A stretch of DNA of 64,000 bases from Dokdonella sp. Its GTDB lineage: Bacteria; Pseudomonadota; Gammaproteobacteria; Xanthomonadales; Rhodanobacteraceae. Shown here one piece after another: positions 9,691-18,645 of this stretch (the first letter of the stretch is position 1; every line of letters starts with the position of its first letter). The translations under genes and the position numbers were made by a program. The DNA lies in NCBI GenBank assembly GCA_016712865.1, contig JADJQH010000002.1:1054001-1118000 (forward strand), written 5' to 3'. Below the pieces are notes generated by a model that saw only the letters and a list, made by a program, of their open reading frames with translations, was not told where the DNA came from and did not search any database.

Positions 9691-10482
9691 CTACTCCTCG
9701 CCGCGCTCGTTGCCGCGCAGGGCGCGCTTCTCGCGCGAGCGGCGCAATCCCCACAGGGTCATGACCGGTCCGGAAAGCAGATACAGCACGCCAATGGCAA
9801 ACAGCACCCGCGGCGGATCGATGACCAGGGCAACAATGATCAGCAGGGCCGCGGGAATCCACACAAACGGCACCTGTTCCGAACTCGGCCAGGATTTGAA
9901 ACTGAAGTAGCGGAAATTGCTCACCATCAGCAGGCCGGCCACCACCGCCACGAACGGGGTGAAGAACTGGACATCGATGCCGCTCAGGTCGAATTTCTCG
10001 ATGGTCCACACGAAGGCCATGCAGAATCCCGCGGCGGCCGGGCTTGCCAGCCCCTGGAAATAGCGCTTGTCGGCCACGCCGACCTGGGTGTTGAACCGGG
10101 CCAGGCGCATGGCGGCACACGCCGCGTAGATGAAGGCAGCCGACCAGCCGACCTTGCCCCACAGGGATCCGTACTCGGTCAAGGACGACAACGACCAGGT
10201 GTACATGACCAGGGCCGGGGCGAGCCCAAAGCTCACCAGGTCCGAGAGCGAGTCGTACTGGACACCGAAATCGCTCTGCGTGCCCGTCAGCCGCGCCACG
10301 CGGCCATCCAGGCCATCGAGGATGCCGGCGATGAACACGGCCAGGGCCGCCTCGGAATAGCGCCCGCCAATGGAAGCCACGATCGCGTAGAAACCCGCGA
10401 ACATGGCGGCCGTGGTGAACAAATTGGGCAACAGGTAGATGCCGCGGGGCCGCTTGCGTGCTGTTGTGGGCATTTCTGCCAT
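9691..10482 (-). CDS. pssA: CDP-diacylglycerol-serine O-phosphatidyltransferase
   Basis: PssA makes phosphatidylserine from CDP-diacylglycerol and serine, the precursor of phosphatidylethanolamine. The CDP-alcohol phosphatidyltransferase motif is present as DGLDGRVARLTGTQSDFGVQ followed by YDSLSD, and several membrane helices follow. The start at 10482 (263 aa, MAEMPTT) is preferred. An upstream ATG at 10533 would place the first 17 residues at the edge of an inverted-repeat element. It heads the overlapping run into the phosphatase/STAS/mla genes, joining phospholipid synthesis and transport in one unit. Confidence 0.93.
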   Translation of the reverse strand: MAEMPTTARKRPRGIYLLPNLFTTAAMFAGFYAIVASIGGRYSEAALAVFIAGILDGLDGRVARLTGTQSDFGVQYDSLSDLVSFGLAPALVMYTWSLSSLTEYGSLWGKVGWSAAFIYAACAAMRLARFNTQVGVADKRYFQGLASPAAAGFCMAFVWTIEKFDLSGIDVQFFTPFVAVVAGLLMVSNFRYFSFKSWPSSEQVPFVWIPAALLIIVALVIDPPRVLFAIGVLYLLSGPVMTLWGLRRSREKRALRGNERGEE

Positions 10483-10514
10483 CGTGGATGCCGCCAAAAT
10501 TGTCTGGGACCAGT

Positions 10515-10854
10515 TTAAGGCAACGCTGAGCAAGTGGCGCAGCCGTCACGACACCTGTCTGTGTGCAGATCGCGGCGCGATGACGCAGACGGACTGGCCG
10601 TCTCGGCAACTGCTCCTTGCGTTGCTCTACCTCCTGCATCCATGCAGTCGCTTCAAGGCAGCGCGCCAATGAGCTGCGCACAGACTGGCGTCGCCCAACT
10701 GTTTGGTTTTCATGGAATCGGGTGGCGCCCGGAAGGCTCTCCAGTCGCACCGCGTGTCTCGGAAAGGCAACCAGCCTTCCCATCGCCGCGCAGCACGACT
10801 GGCGAACCTTCTGGGCACCATGACGGTTGTGCCACTTGCTCAGCGTTGCCTTAA
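10515..10854. repeat. 340-bp MITE-like element with 36-bp inverted ends
   Basis: The ends, TTAAGGCAACGCTGAGCAAG at 10515 and its inverse ending at 10854, match at 33 of 36 positions by eye. The interior has no convincing coding sequence. TTAA at both ends could be a target-site duplication or part of the ends. The element lies immediately upstream of the pssA start and probably separates the gene from its original promoter. Similar GGCAACGCTGA ends occur at 16612-16840. Confidence 0.7.
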
Positions 10855-11032
10855 CCGGATCATGTTGGCCGCCGCGCAGGGCGGATCCCTCCGGGGGTTG
10901 GGAAGCTGCGATTCAAGTCAGGCAAAATATGCGAATTCGTTGCGAAGTGCTTGTCAGATAACGAAACTAGTGCTATCCAATGCGCTGTAATCAAGGTCCA
11001 ACTGCCGGCTCGCACCGGCGCGGAGTCAAACC

Positions 11033-11449
11033 ATGAAGCACCAATTGCCTGCGCTGCTCATCCTGCTCGGCCTGGCTGTCGCCCCTGTCGCTGCCCAGCA
11101 GGTCTACTCCTGGACCGACGCCAACGGCACCAAGCATTTCTCGGACATGCCGCCACCGCCCAATACCGCCTCCGCGAAGCGCCTCAACGTGCGCAGCGGC
11201 GTAACCACCACGCAAGCAGTGGAAGAACCCGCGGCTGACAGCGAACCCGCCGCCGGTTCCGGCCCTGCCATGGCCGCCGCCGCCGGTTACAGCGACGCCG
11301 ATATCAAGCGCAATTGCGCGGCAGCACAGAAGAACCTCGAGCGTTACGAAGCCGCCAAGCCGGCAGAAGACGAGGAAGCCGAAGTGCAGACGCGCTACCA
11401 GGAAGGCCTGAGCAAGGTGCAATCGCAGATCAAGCTGTTCTGCGGGTGA
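11033..11449 (+). CDS. DUF4124-domain exported protein
   Basis: The 138-residue protein begins with a cleavable signal peptide (cut near AAQQ, residue 22). A DUF4124 segment follows (VYSWTDANGTKHFSDMPPP), then an Ala/Glu-rich linker and a helical C-terminal part with two Cys. DUF4124 proteins are common periplasmic or envelope proteins of proteobacteria with no known function. A possible promoter is TTGTCA at 10951 with TATCCA at 10974 (17-bp spacing). It is a single gene just ahead of proS. Confidence 0.85.
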   Translation: MKHQLPALLILLGLAVAPVAAQQVYSWTDANGTKHFSDMPPPPNTASAKRLNVRSGVTTTQAVEEPAADSEPAAGSGPAMAAAAGYSDADIKRNCAAAQKNLERYEAAKPAEDEEAEVQTRYQEGLSKVQSQIKLFCG

Positions 11450-11586
11450 TCTGCCAAAACCCGGCCTCGCGACAACCTTGATTCCGCTGCGCGGGCCGAG
11501 AACCGCTCGCGACAGCACGTGATGCGCGCGATTCAGGTCCGCTCGCTTCTGTAGAATGGCCGGTTTCCTTCACCTGAACCGACCCC

Positions 11587-13284
11587 ATGCGTCTTTCCCG
11601 TTATCACCTTGCCACCGTCAAGGAAGTCCCCGCCGATGCCGAGATCATCAGCCACAAGCTGATGCTGCGCGCCGGCATGATCCGCAAGCTTGCCTCCGGC
11701 ATCTACACCTGGGCGCCACTGGGTTTGCGCGTGCTGCGCAAGGTGGAGGCCATCGTACGTGAGGAAATGAACCGCGCCGGTGCCATCGAGATGCTGATGC
11801 CCTCGATCCAGCCCCAGGAGTTGTGGGAGGAAACCGGGCGCTGGGAAAAATTCGGCGGCCAGTTGTTGAAGATCAAGGATCGCAAGGATGCCGGTTACTG
11901 CTACGGTCCCACCCACGAGGAAGTGGTCACCGATTTCGCACGCAATGAGCTGAAGTCCTACAAGCAGTTGCCGATCAATTTCTACCAGATCCAGACCAAG
12001 TTCCGTGACGAGATCCGCCCGCGCTTCGGCATCATGCGCGCGCGCGAATTCCTGATGAAGGATGCGTATTCCTTCCACGCCGACGCGGAAAGCCTGGCGA
12101 CCGAATACCGCAACATGTACGACACTTACACGCGCATCTTCAGCCGCCTGGGCTTGCGCTTCCGCGCGGTTGATGCCGATACCGGCGCCATTGGCGGCAG
12201 CGCGTCACACGAATTCCACGTGCTCGCGGATTCCGGCGAGGATGCCATCGTGTTCTCTTCTGCTTCCGACTATGCGGCCAACATGGAGAAGGCCATTGCC
12301 TTGGCGCCGACGGGCACGCGTGCCCAGGCCGGTGCGCCCTTGCGCACCATCGATACACCCACGCAGAAGACCATCGACGAAGTCTGCGCGCTGCTCGCTG
12401 TCGAACCCAGGCAATGCATCAAGACCATCATCGTGCGTGGCACGGAAGGCCTCGTCGCCCTGTGCGTTCGCGGCGACCACGAGGTCAATGAAATCAAGGC
12501 AGCGCGCCTGGATGAAATGCCGGGCGAATCGAAACTTGCCGACGAAGCGGAGATCGTGTGCGCGATCGGCTGCAAACCCGGTTTCATAGGCCCGGTCGGT
12601 TTGCCGCAATCCATCCCGGTGATTGTTGATCGCGACGCCGCCTTGCTCGCTGATTTTGTCTGTGGCGCCAATGCCGATGGCAAGCACCTCGGTGGCGCCA
12701 ACTGGGAGCGCGATGCGCGCATCACGCGCATTGCCGATTTGCGCAAGGTGGTGGAAGGTGATGCCTCGCCGGATGGCAAGGGCACGCTGGGCATTGCCCG
12801 CGGCATCGAGGTGGGCCATGTTTTCCAGTTGGGCGAAAAGTACGCCAAGGCGCTGGGGGCGACGGTCCTCGACGACCAGGGCAAGGCGCGGGTGATGTCC
12901 ATGGGCTGCTATGGCATCGGCGTCAGCCGCATCGTCGCCGCCGCCATCGAACAGAATCACGACGAGACCGGCATCATCTGGCCCCAGGCCATGGCGCCCT
13001 GGCAGGTGGTGATCTGCCCAATCAACATGGCGCAGAGCGCTGCCGTGCGCGAAGAAGCCGAGCGCCTGCATGGCGAACTGGAAGCACGCGGCATCGACGT
13101 GCTGCTGGATGACCGCGGCCTGCGTCCGGGGGCCATGTTTGCCGATTCCGAACTGATCGGCATCCCGCATCGCATCGTCATCGGTGATCGTGGCCTTGCC
13201 AGCGGCAGCTACGAGTACCGCCGACGCGGCGAATCCGAGAACCGGTCGCTTTCGCGGGACGAGTTGCTCGCCCTTTTCGACTGA
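11587..13284 (+). CDS. proS: Prolyl-tRNA synthetase
   Basis: ProS charges tRNA-Pro in the cytoplasm. The 565-residue length matches the bacterial type. Class II motifs are visible ([15 protein letters not shown] near residue 29, [20 protein letters not shown] near 140). An INS/YbaK-like editing domain lies at about residues 225-380, and the C-terminal anticodon-binding domain covers about 470-565. The ATG at 11587 begins the canonical [13 protein letters not shown]. It appears to have its own transcript and is followed by a membrane-protein gene on the same strand. Confidence 0.98.
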   Translation: MRLSRYHLATVKEVPADAEIISHKLMLRAGMIRKLASGIYTWAPLGLRVLRKVEAIVREEMNRAGAIEMLMPSIQPQELWEETGRWEKFGGQLLKIKDRKDAGYCYGPTHEEVVTDFARNELKSYKQLPINFYQIQTKFRDEIRPRFGIMRAREFLMKDAYSFHADAESLATEYRNMYDTYTRIFSRLGLRFRAVDADTGAIGGSASHEFHVLADSGEDAIVFSSASDYAANMEKAIALAPTGTRAQAGAPLRTIDTPTQKTIDEVCALLAVEPRQCIKTIIVRGTEGLVALCVRGDHEVNEIKAARLDEMPGESKLADEAEIVCAIGCKPGFIGPVGLPQSIPVIVDRDAALLADFVCGANADGKHLGGANWERDARITRIADLRKVVEGDASPDGKGTLGIARGIEVGHVFQLGEKYAKALGATVLDDQGKARVMSMGCYGIGVSRIVAAAIEQNHDETGIIWPQAMAPWQVVICPINMAQSAAVREEAERLHGELEARGIDVLLDDRGLRPGAMFADSELIGIPHRIVIGDRGLASGSYEYRRRGESENRSLSRDELLALFD

Positions 13285-13333
13285 TGCCGTCGCAAGCACC
13301 CAGCCGCGACGCGATTTTCCGGCCCGGGATGGC

Positions 13334-14134
13334 ATGGGCATGGCGTCGGTACCCGGCGTGAGCGCCGACCATCCTGAAACAGCGCAAGGCACGCGGCGGC
13401 GCCACTTGCTGGCGCGGGAGATTCGCGCGCTGGCTCCGTTTGCCATCGTCGCCGTGCTGGTGGTGGTGGCGATGGTTCTGCTCGGCCAGGAAGCCGAACG
13501 GCACATGGACGCCATCGAAACCTGGATCGGCCAGCTCGGCAAACTCGGCATGCTGATCTTCATCCTGCTGGTGGTTGTCGGCACTTCGCTGCTGGTTCCC
13601 GAGTCACTGTTTGGCCTGGCTGCCGGAGCCTTGTTTGGCTTGGTTTGGGGCATTCTGGTGATGCTGGTCGGCAATCTTCTGGCCTGCGCCCTGCAATTTG
13701 CCCTGGCGCACCGTTGGCTGCGGGGTCCCATCCAGCGCGCACTGGATTCCAGGCCGTTGTTGCGCGCCATCCAGAAAGCAGTGGTACGCGATGAACTGCG
13801 CCTGCAGGCGATGCTGCGCCTGACTCCGCTCAATCCGGCCTTGATCAGCTATCTGCTCGGTGCTGCCGGCGTGCGTTTTGCCGGTTTCATGCTGGTCAGC
13901 CCCTTGCTGGCCGCGCACTTCATTCTGGAGGTCTATCTCGGCCACGCCGGAAAGCAATTGCTTGAACACGGGCTGGATGGTGGTTCGGCCATGGGCACCA
14001 ACACGGTTCTGGCCTATGCAGCGGGCATCATCGGCATTGCCGCCATCGTCCTGGTTTCCCGCACGGCCCATCGTGCGGTCCTGCGCGCGCTCAACGAGCA
14101 AGCCGCGGCTAACGACACCCATCCATCGTCCTGA
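13334..14134 (+). CDS. TVP38/TMEM64-family (VTT domain) membrane protein
   Basis: The 266-residue integral membrane protein has an N-terminal helix (about residues 32-50) and a VTT/SNARE-associated domain (PESLFGLAAGALFGLVWG near residue 95, then LRLTPLNPALISYLLG near 155). Two C-terminal helices follow. DedA/VTT relatives move or scramble lipids across membranes in some organisms; the substrate here is unknown. The start at 13334 or 13340 is chosen because the longer reading from 13184 overlaps the end of proS without conserved sequence. Confidence 0.85.
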   Translation: MGMASVPGVSADHPETAQGTRRRHLLAREIRALAPFAIVAVLVVVAMVLLGQEAERHMDAIETWIGQLGKLGMLIFILLVVVGTSLLVPESLFGLAAGALFGLVWGILVMLVGNLLACALQFALAHRWLRGPIQRALDSRPLLRAIQKAVVRDELRLQAMLRLTPLNPALISYLLGAAGVRFAGFMLVSPLLAAHFILEVYLGHAGKQLLEHGLDGGSAMGTNTVLAYAAGIIGIAAIVLVSRTAHRAVLRALNEQAAANDTHPSS

Positions 14135-14307
14135 TCGGGCAGCTCAGCAGTCACCGACAGCCTGCGGATCACAAACCGCCCTGAATCGGCATGCAACGTC
14201 CGAATGATCGGCAGGTCAATGATGCTGCAACGCAGCATGCACTTGCGTATCATGGCGCCCCGCTTTGTACCGCGGCGCCTCATGCGCGCACCACTTCAGG
14301 AACCCCC

Positions 14308-14844
14308 ATGGCTCTGCAACTCATTTCCACCGGCAAGGATGTACCCAACGACATCAACGTCATCATCGAGATCCCGAAGGATGCCGAACCGGTCAAGTAC
14401 GAGGTCGACAAGGCCACCGGGGCGATCTTCGTGGACCGCGTGCTGTCAACGCCGATGCGCTATCCCTGCAACTACGGATACATCCCGCAGACCCTGGGTG
14501 GCGACGGCGACCCGCTCGACGTGCTGGTAATCCTGCCCTTGCCGCTGGTGCCGGGGTCGGCCATCCGCTGCCGTCCGGTGGGAGTACTGCGCATGAGCGA
14601 CGAAGCCGGCGCAGACGAGAAGCTGGTGGCCGTGCCGGTGCCGAAGATCTTCGAAGGCTATGCGCACATCACCGACATCGAACAGGTTTCACGGCACTGG
14701 TTGGAGCGCATCGGCCATTTCTTCGAGCACTACAAGGATCTCGAAAAGGGCAAATGGGTCAAGCTCGAAGGCTGGGGCAACGCCGACGATGCGAAGGCCG
14801 AGATCCTCGCCGGGGTCAAGCGCTACCAGCAAGCCAACGCCTAG
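14308..14844 (+). CDS. ppa: Inorganic pyrophosphatase, family I
   Basis: Ppa hydrolyses pyrophosphate to drive biosynthetic reactions. The 178-residue protein carries the family signature DGDPLDVLV near residue 66, preceded by the substrate-binding RYPCNYGYIPQT. The start at 14308 (MALQLISTG) matches family length, and the upstream ATG at 14191 would add an unconserved segment. A 162-bp repeat element begins directly at the stop codon. Confidence 0.97.
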   Translation: MALQLISTGKDVPNDINVIIEIPKDAEPVKYEVDKATGAIFVDRVLSTPMRYPCNYGYIPQTLGGDGDPLDVLVILPLPLVPGSAIRCRPVGVLRMSDEAGADEKLVAVPVPKIFEGYAHITDIEQVSRHWLERIGHFFEHYKDLEKGKWVKLEGWGNADDAKAEILAGVKRYQQANA

Positions 14845-15005
14845 GAGCCTGCGCGGCAGAATGAATTCGAAGCGAAACGGCGCTGGCGCGATTCAGCGGA
14901 TTAATCGGAAGGTGCGCATAGCGGGCTCTATGAAAGCCTGACGATTGATCCGATCAATCGATGACAGCGTCGTTGCAGCCGGATGGCTTCTGCCGCGCAG
15001 GCTCC
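14844..15005 (+). repeat. 162-bp inverted-end repeat element, copy 1
   Basis: The element is bounded by inverted ends, GGAGCCTGCGCGGCAGAA on the left and its complement on the right. The interior is non-coding (…AATTCGAAGCGAAACGG…). It matches copies at 17398, 22187 and 35223, all 162 bp and in the same plus-strand orientation. It abuts the ppa stop and is followed by a REP pair at 15029-15088. Confidence 0.85.
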
Positions 15006-15028
15006 CAGGGAAGGTCTGAACACGTATT

Positions 15029-15088
15029 GTCGCGAGCAAGCTCGCTCCCACCATTGCTTGATTTTGTGGGAGCGAGCTTGCTCGCGAC
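15029..15088. repeat. REP pair (GTCGCGAGCAAGCTCGCTCCCAC type), copy 1
   Basis: Two 23-bp arms (15029-15051 and 15066-15088) are perfect inverted repeats around a 14-bp loop. This resembles the REP/REPIN units common in Pseudomonas and related genomes. Flanking sequence GTCTGAACA...TGTTCAGAG forms an outer inverted repeat, giving an element of about 110 bp. The copy at 22104-22163 is its reverse complement. Confidence 0.8.
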
Positions 15089-15125
15089 GAATGAGTTCCG
15101 TACTTGTTCAGAGTTTCCCCAGGGC

Positions 15126-15401
15126 TCACGCCCGCAGGTCCGCGTATTCGGCATGCTTGTTGAGGTATGCCTCGGCATACGAGCACTCGGCCAGCACCTT
15201 CCAACCCAGCGTGCGCGCCGATTCCAGTGCAAACTTCGTCAGTTCCCCGGCGATGCCGCGCCCACCCAGACTGGCTGGCACGATGGTATGGGTGATGGTC
15301 ATGGTGCTGCCGGACAGGTGGTAGTCGATCACGCACTCCTGGCCTTCCACCACCGCAACAAACCGGCTGCGACTGGTTTCATGCGCAATTGCAAGGGACA
15401 T
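15126..15401 (-). CDS. Small GNAT-like N-acetyltransferase domain protein
   Basis: The 91-residue protein matches the short acetyltransferase family PF14542 (YjdJ-like). The acetyl-CoA loop is VPASLGGRGIAGELTKFAL near residue 42, and the C-terminal CSYAEAYLNKHAEYADL is typical. The acceptor is unknown. It lies convergent to the ppa side, separated by repeat elements, with DUF2333 downstream of its promoter region on the same strand. Confidence 0.88.
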   Translation of the reverse strand: MSLAIAHETSRSRFVAVVEGQECVIDYHLSGSTMTITHTIVPASLGGRGIAGELTKFALESARTLGWKVLAECSYAEAYLNKHAEYADLRA

Positions 15402-15468
15402 TGCAGGTTCTCCTCGAAGAAAATCGTTTCACCAGCAGCGGCGCAGTTTGCGCCGGGAGGCGCGCTGC

Positions 15469-16485
15469 TCAACCGCGCCTGAGCAACTCGCGCAGATCGA
15501 TCAGGGCGGCGTTGGCGCGCGAGATGTAGTTGGCAAGCACCAACGAATGATTGGCGAAGAATCCGAACGGGGTTCCATTCAGGACCATCGGACTGTGGAT
15601 GGGGCCTTGCGCCTCTTCAAGCTCGCGAATGACCTGCTCCAGGCTGACCAGCGCATTCTTGTCACGCAGCACCGGCGCGAAGTCCACGCGCAGTGCTTCC
15701 AGCTGTTCGCGCAAGGCCCAGGTGTAACCGCGCGCCTCGTAAAAATTGTCATCGATCTTCGACCACGCCGTCTTCACCATGCGCTCACCGGGTGCCGGTC
15801 GCGATTGCTGGGCGTTGGCGTCATTGGCCAAGTCGGTATCGATGCGCGCTTGTCCAACGCTCGCCGAGAGGCGCTGCGAAAGCGAACCGAGCCGGGTCGA
15901 GACCACCGAGAGGTAATCCGCCAGATTGTCGGCGCGCGCATAGAACTGCGCATCGTCAAGATCATCGTCGGCAAGCCGGTCGGCATAGCTTTCGATGCGT
16001 TCGATCGCCTTGCGGTACTGGCTTTCCGAACTCGGCAGCAACCAGCGGTCATTGGGTGAACTGAACAGGGGCTCGGCTTCCTGCAGGTCCTTGTCTTCGA
16101 CCGACTGCGTTTGCGAACGACTGAATTCGTTGCGCAAGGCGCGGGTCAGATCGCGTGAGGCGGTGACCACGCCAAACTCCCAGTTCGGCATGTTGTCCAT
16201 GATCACGCCGGGGGGAAACTTGTCGTTGCTGAGGTAGCCGCCGCGCTTGTCGAGCATGACCTCGGCGCTGCGCACAAGCGCAGCGGTGGTGGCCGACCCC
16301 ACCACGACACGCTGGTTGTTGAGCGATGCGCGTTGGCGGGCAACCTCGACCGGGTCGAAATGATCGGGCTCGGTATCCCACCACCACATCAAGCCCAGCG
16401 TGCCCAGCGCCAGCAACACGAGCACTGCCCATACGCCGCGGGCAAACCACGATGTCGAACTGGCCCCTGAATCAACCGTTTGCAT
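15469..16485 (-). CDS. DUF2333-family inner-membrane protein
   Basis: The 338-residue protein has one N-terminal transmembrane helix (about residues 13-33) and a large soluble region ending NAALIDLRELLRRG. This matches DUF2333, a family of unknown function found in Xanthomonadales, Pseudomonas and relatives. The start at 16485 (MQTVDSG) places the helix near the N-terminus. The longer reading from 16617 extends into repeat DNA. Confidence 0.85.
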   Translation of the reverse strand: MQTVDSGASSTSWFARGVWAVLVLLALGTLGLMWWWDTEPDHFDPVEVARQRASLNNQRVVVGSATTAALVRSAEVMLDKRGGYLSNDKFPPGVIMDNMPNWEFGVVTASRDLTRALRNEFSRSQTQSVEDKDLQEAEPLFSSPNDRWLLPSSESQYRKAIERIESYADRLADDDLDDAQFYARADNLADYLSVVSTRLGSLSQRLSASVGQARIDTDLANDANAQQSRPAPGERMVKTAWSKIDDNFYEARGYTWALREQLEALRVDFAPVLRDKNALVSLEQVIRELEEAQGPIHSPMVLNGTPFGFFANHSLVLANYISRANAALIDLRELLRRG

Positions 16486-17397
16486 AGACCCTCCTGCCAA
16501 AGCGCGTTCACCTGCATGCCACATTGTCGCCCGATTCACGCCCCGGCATGGACATGCGGGCACGATCCATCGGTTGGATATGGATGGCAAGTTGCCGACT
16601 TGCAAGAGGTGAGGCAACGCTGAATAGGGAGGTTTCGTTCGTGGTGAGATTCCATGTTGCCGGTCAACCAGCTCTGAGCAAAAAATTCCGTTCGTGGTGA
16701 GGTTCCATGTTGCCGGTCAACGAGCTCTGAGCAAAAAGTTCCGTTCGTGGTGAGCCCGTCGAACCATGAACGGAACGAAGGTGCCATGCGCTCATTTGTA
16801 GATGGGCTCCGGACAAGCAGGACTTCATCAGCGTTGCCTTGATGGTCGACAGAGCGGGTTGAGGCGTGGTTCGCGATGGGAAAACCCCGGTCATGGTGAG
16901 GAGGCGTCGAGCAAGCGCAGCGCGTCGAGAGGGCGTCTCGAACCACGACCCTGGGTCTCGATCCAGTCTCCTCACCACGGACGGTTTTGAGGAAACGACG
17001 AGCGCCCGAGCCGTGCAAGGCGATGGCCGGCCCGTGTGGTTCGAGACGGCGGCGCTCGACCTTCGGTCTCGACGTCGCCTCCTCACCACGAACGGATTTT
17101 GGGCAATGCTGATCAAGCGGCTACCGTTCGTGGTGAGCCAGAGCCTGTCCTGAGCTTGTCGAAGGGAACCATGAACGGAATCAAGGCACTACACGTACAT
17201 CCTTGGCCCCGCCAAGGACGAACGGTATTTCTTCTTCCGCCTTGCCTTGAATGCACCATGGCGCGCGATCCGTGCGGCGTGTAGGAAATTTCCTACGTTC
17301 ACTCGCGACGAAACCCCGATGACGCCCGGCCCACGTTTGTCCATGCTGCGAGCGCGCCAATCGCCTTGTGGAGCCTGCGCTCCGGCGAATTGACCCA
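16486..17397. repeat. Repeat-rich intergenic region with palindromes
   Basis: No supported gene is seen. Ends of the GGCAACGCTGA type bound 16612-16840. Palindromes with CCGTTCGTGGTGAGC on one side and GTCGAACCATGAACGG on the other lie at 16741-16773 and 17124-17178, with half-copies at about 16633 and 16688. Several short open frames here only trace the repeats. The region looks like a landing zone for small mobile palindromic elements between DUF2333 and the hydroxylase cluster. Confidence 0.6.
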
Positions 17398-17559
17398 GGA
17401 GCCTGCGCTGCAGAATGAATTCGAAGCGAAACGGCGCTGACGCGATTCAGTGGATAAATCGGAGGGTGCGCATAGCGGGTTCCATGCAAGCCTGACGAGT
17501 GATCCAATCAATCGATGGCAGCGGCGCTGCAGCCGGATGACTTCTGTCGCGCAGGCTCC
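17398..17559 (+). repeat. 162-bp inverted-end repeat element, copy 2
   Basis: Same length and orientation as the copies at 14844, 22187 and 35223. The inverted ends carry small changes (left GCGCTGCAGAA, right TTCTGTCGCGC). It directly abuts the TIR element at 17559-17706. Confidence 0.82.
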
Positions 17560-17706
17560 TAACAGGCTGTTGAAAAACGTAGGCGAGGCAGCCAGTGCAA
17601 GACAAAAGCAGGCGAAAAAGCGCAGTTTACGTGCGGTAAATGAGCATTTTGAGCCTGTTTTTAACGCAGCAATGGCAACGCAGGTAGTTTTTCAACAGCC
17701 TGCTAA
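17559..17706. repeat. 148-bp element with ends AGGCTGTTGAAAAAC
   Basis: Left AACAGGCTGTTGAAAAAC and right GTTTTTCAACAGCCTG are inverted repeats around about 110 bp of non-coding sequence. This looks like a small non-autonomous palindromic element. It stands just upstream of a short reading frame and the hydroxylase gene, where it may act as terminator or promoter spacer. Confidence 0.7.
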
Positions 17707-17733
17707 CCCCCTGAACACAGAGCGTAAGTAGCC

Positions 17734-17916
17734 ATGATCCGTGCAGAAGCCAGAAACACCCTGACCCAGATCCGTACCCTGACCCGCCTGGAGGCATGGA
17801 TCCGCTGCGCCAAGGCGGAACTTGCCAGCACGCCGGGCGACCTGCTCCTGGCCGAGTTCATCCGCGTCAATGAACGCCTGCTTGCGGATGAGCGCGAAAA
17901 GCTCAGGGCTGCCTGA
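17734..17916 (+). CDS. Small hypothetical protein (60 aa)
   Basis: The 60-residue product is helical and charged (RLEAWIRCAKAELASTP in the middle), without a signal peptide or recognised domain. It starts 28 bp after the repeat element and ends 72 bp before the hydroxylase gene on the same strand. The ribosome-binding site is weak. It may be a real small gene of the cluster, a peptide partner, or chance. No homology can be claimed. Confidence 0.4.
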   Translation: MIRAEARNTLTQIRTLTRLEAWIRCAKAELASTPGDLLLAEFIRVNERLLADEREKLRAA

Positions 17917-17988
17917 AGCACTCCGTGCTGCGCAACCGGCAAGGCCAGGCGCTAAACTGGGGCCCCTGCAATCCTTGCCATTTCGCCT

Positions 17989-18645
17989 GTGCTGAACCTG
18001 CCTGATCACGCTGTTCTCGACAAGATCGCCCTGATTGGCGGTTGTGCGAAGTTGCCCATCACCTTCGACGTTGCGCGTGCCGTGACGGAGATTTCCGCGC
18101 TTCCGCAGAGCTTTTGGGGGTCTCGCGGGGGACGTGTCGGGGTCCACAATCCTGCCCAGGCGGTGTTCCTTCGTGGCTACGCGCCGGCCGAAGGAAACCT
18201 TCCGGTCGAGGATCGCGAGGCGCTGTCCCACCTGCCCTACTTGCGCGAGCTGATCGAACAGGTGATTCCTGCGCAACCGCTGCGCTGCCTTCTCGCATTG
18301 CTGCCGGGCGGCAGCGTGATTGCCCCGCACATCGACAAGGCCGACTACTTCGCCAAGACCCTGCGCATTCACTTTCCCATCACCAGCCACGAGCAGGTGT
18401 GGATGTACTGCGAAGGCTTGAACTACCAGTTGCGCCCTGGCGAAATCTGGGCACTCAACAACAGTGCAGGCCACGGCGTATTGAACGCGGATGCCGAGCG
18501 TTCGCGCCTGCACATGATCTGCGATTTCCTCCCCAGTCCCGAGCTGATCGCGCTGCTTGCACGCTCCGACAAGGGACTGGGCCAGCGCAACGCCGAGGTT
18601 GAATCGCGGTTGTTTGGCGGAAAAACGCAGCTGGCCTATCCGTGA
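17989..18645 (+). CDS. Aspartyl/asparaginyl beta-hydroxylase-family protein
   Basis: This is a 218-residue Fe(II)/2-oxoglutarate oxygenase of the AspH/LpxO superfamily (PF05118). The metal triad is visible as H114-x-D116 in APHIDKADY and H162 in NNSAGHGVLN. R173 in RSRLHMICDF is the likely 2-oxoglutarate anchor. No signal peptide is seen, so it is probably cytoplasmic. It uses a GTG start, and its stop overlaps the next gene (GTGA), indicating coupling with the sulfotransferase. The substrate is unknown: protein Asp/Asn, a peptide or a lipid are all possible. Confidence 0.85.
   Translation: MLNLPDHAVLDKIALIGGCAKLPITFDVARAVTEISALPQSFWGSRGGRVGVHNPAQAVFLRGYAPAEGNLPVEDREALSHLPYLRELIEQVIPAQPLRCLLALLPGGSVIAPHIDKADYFAKTLRIHFPITSHEQVWMYCEGLNYQLRPGEIWALNNSAGHGVLNADAERSRLHMICDFLPSPELIALLARSDKGLGQRNAEVESRLFGGKTQLAYP

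Noticed and set aside
12205-13833. 542-residue minus-strand frame over proS
   Set aside because: Antisense shadow of proS; no conserved domain.
16536-17018. Short frames in the repeat region upstream of DUF2333
   Set aside because: They read palindromic repeats in both directions and have no family features.
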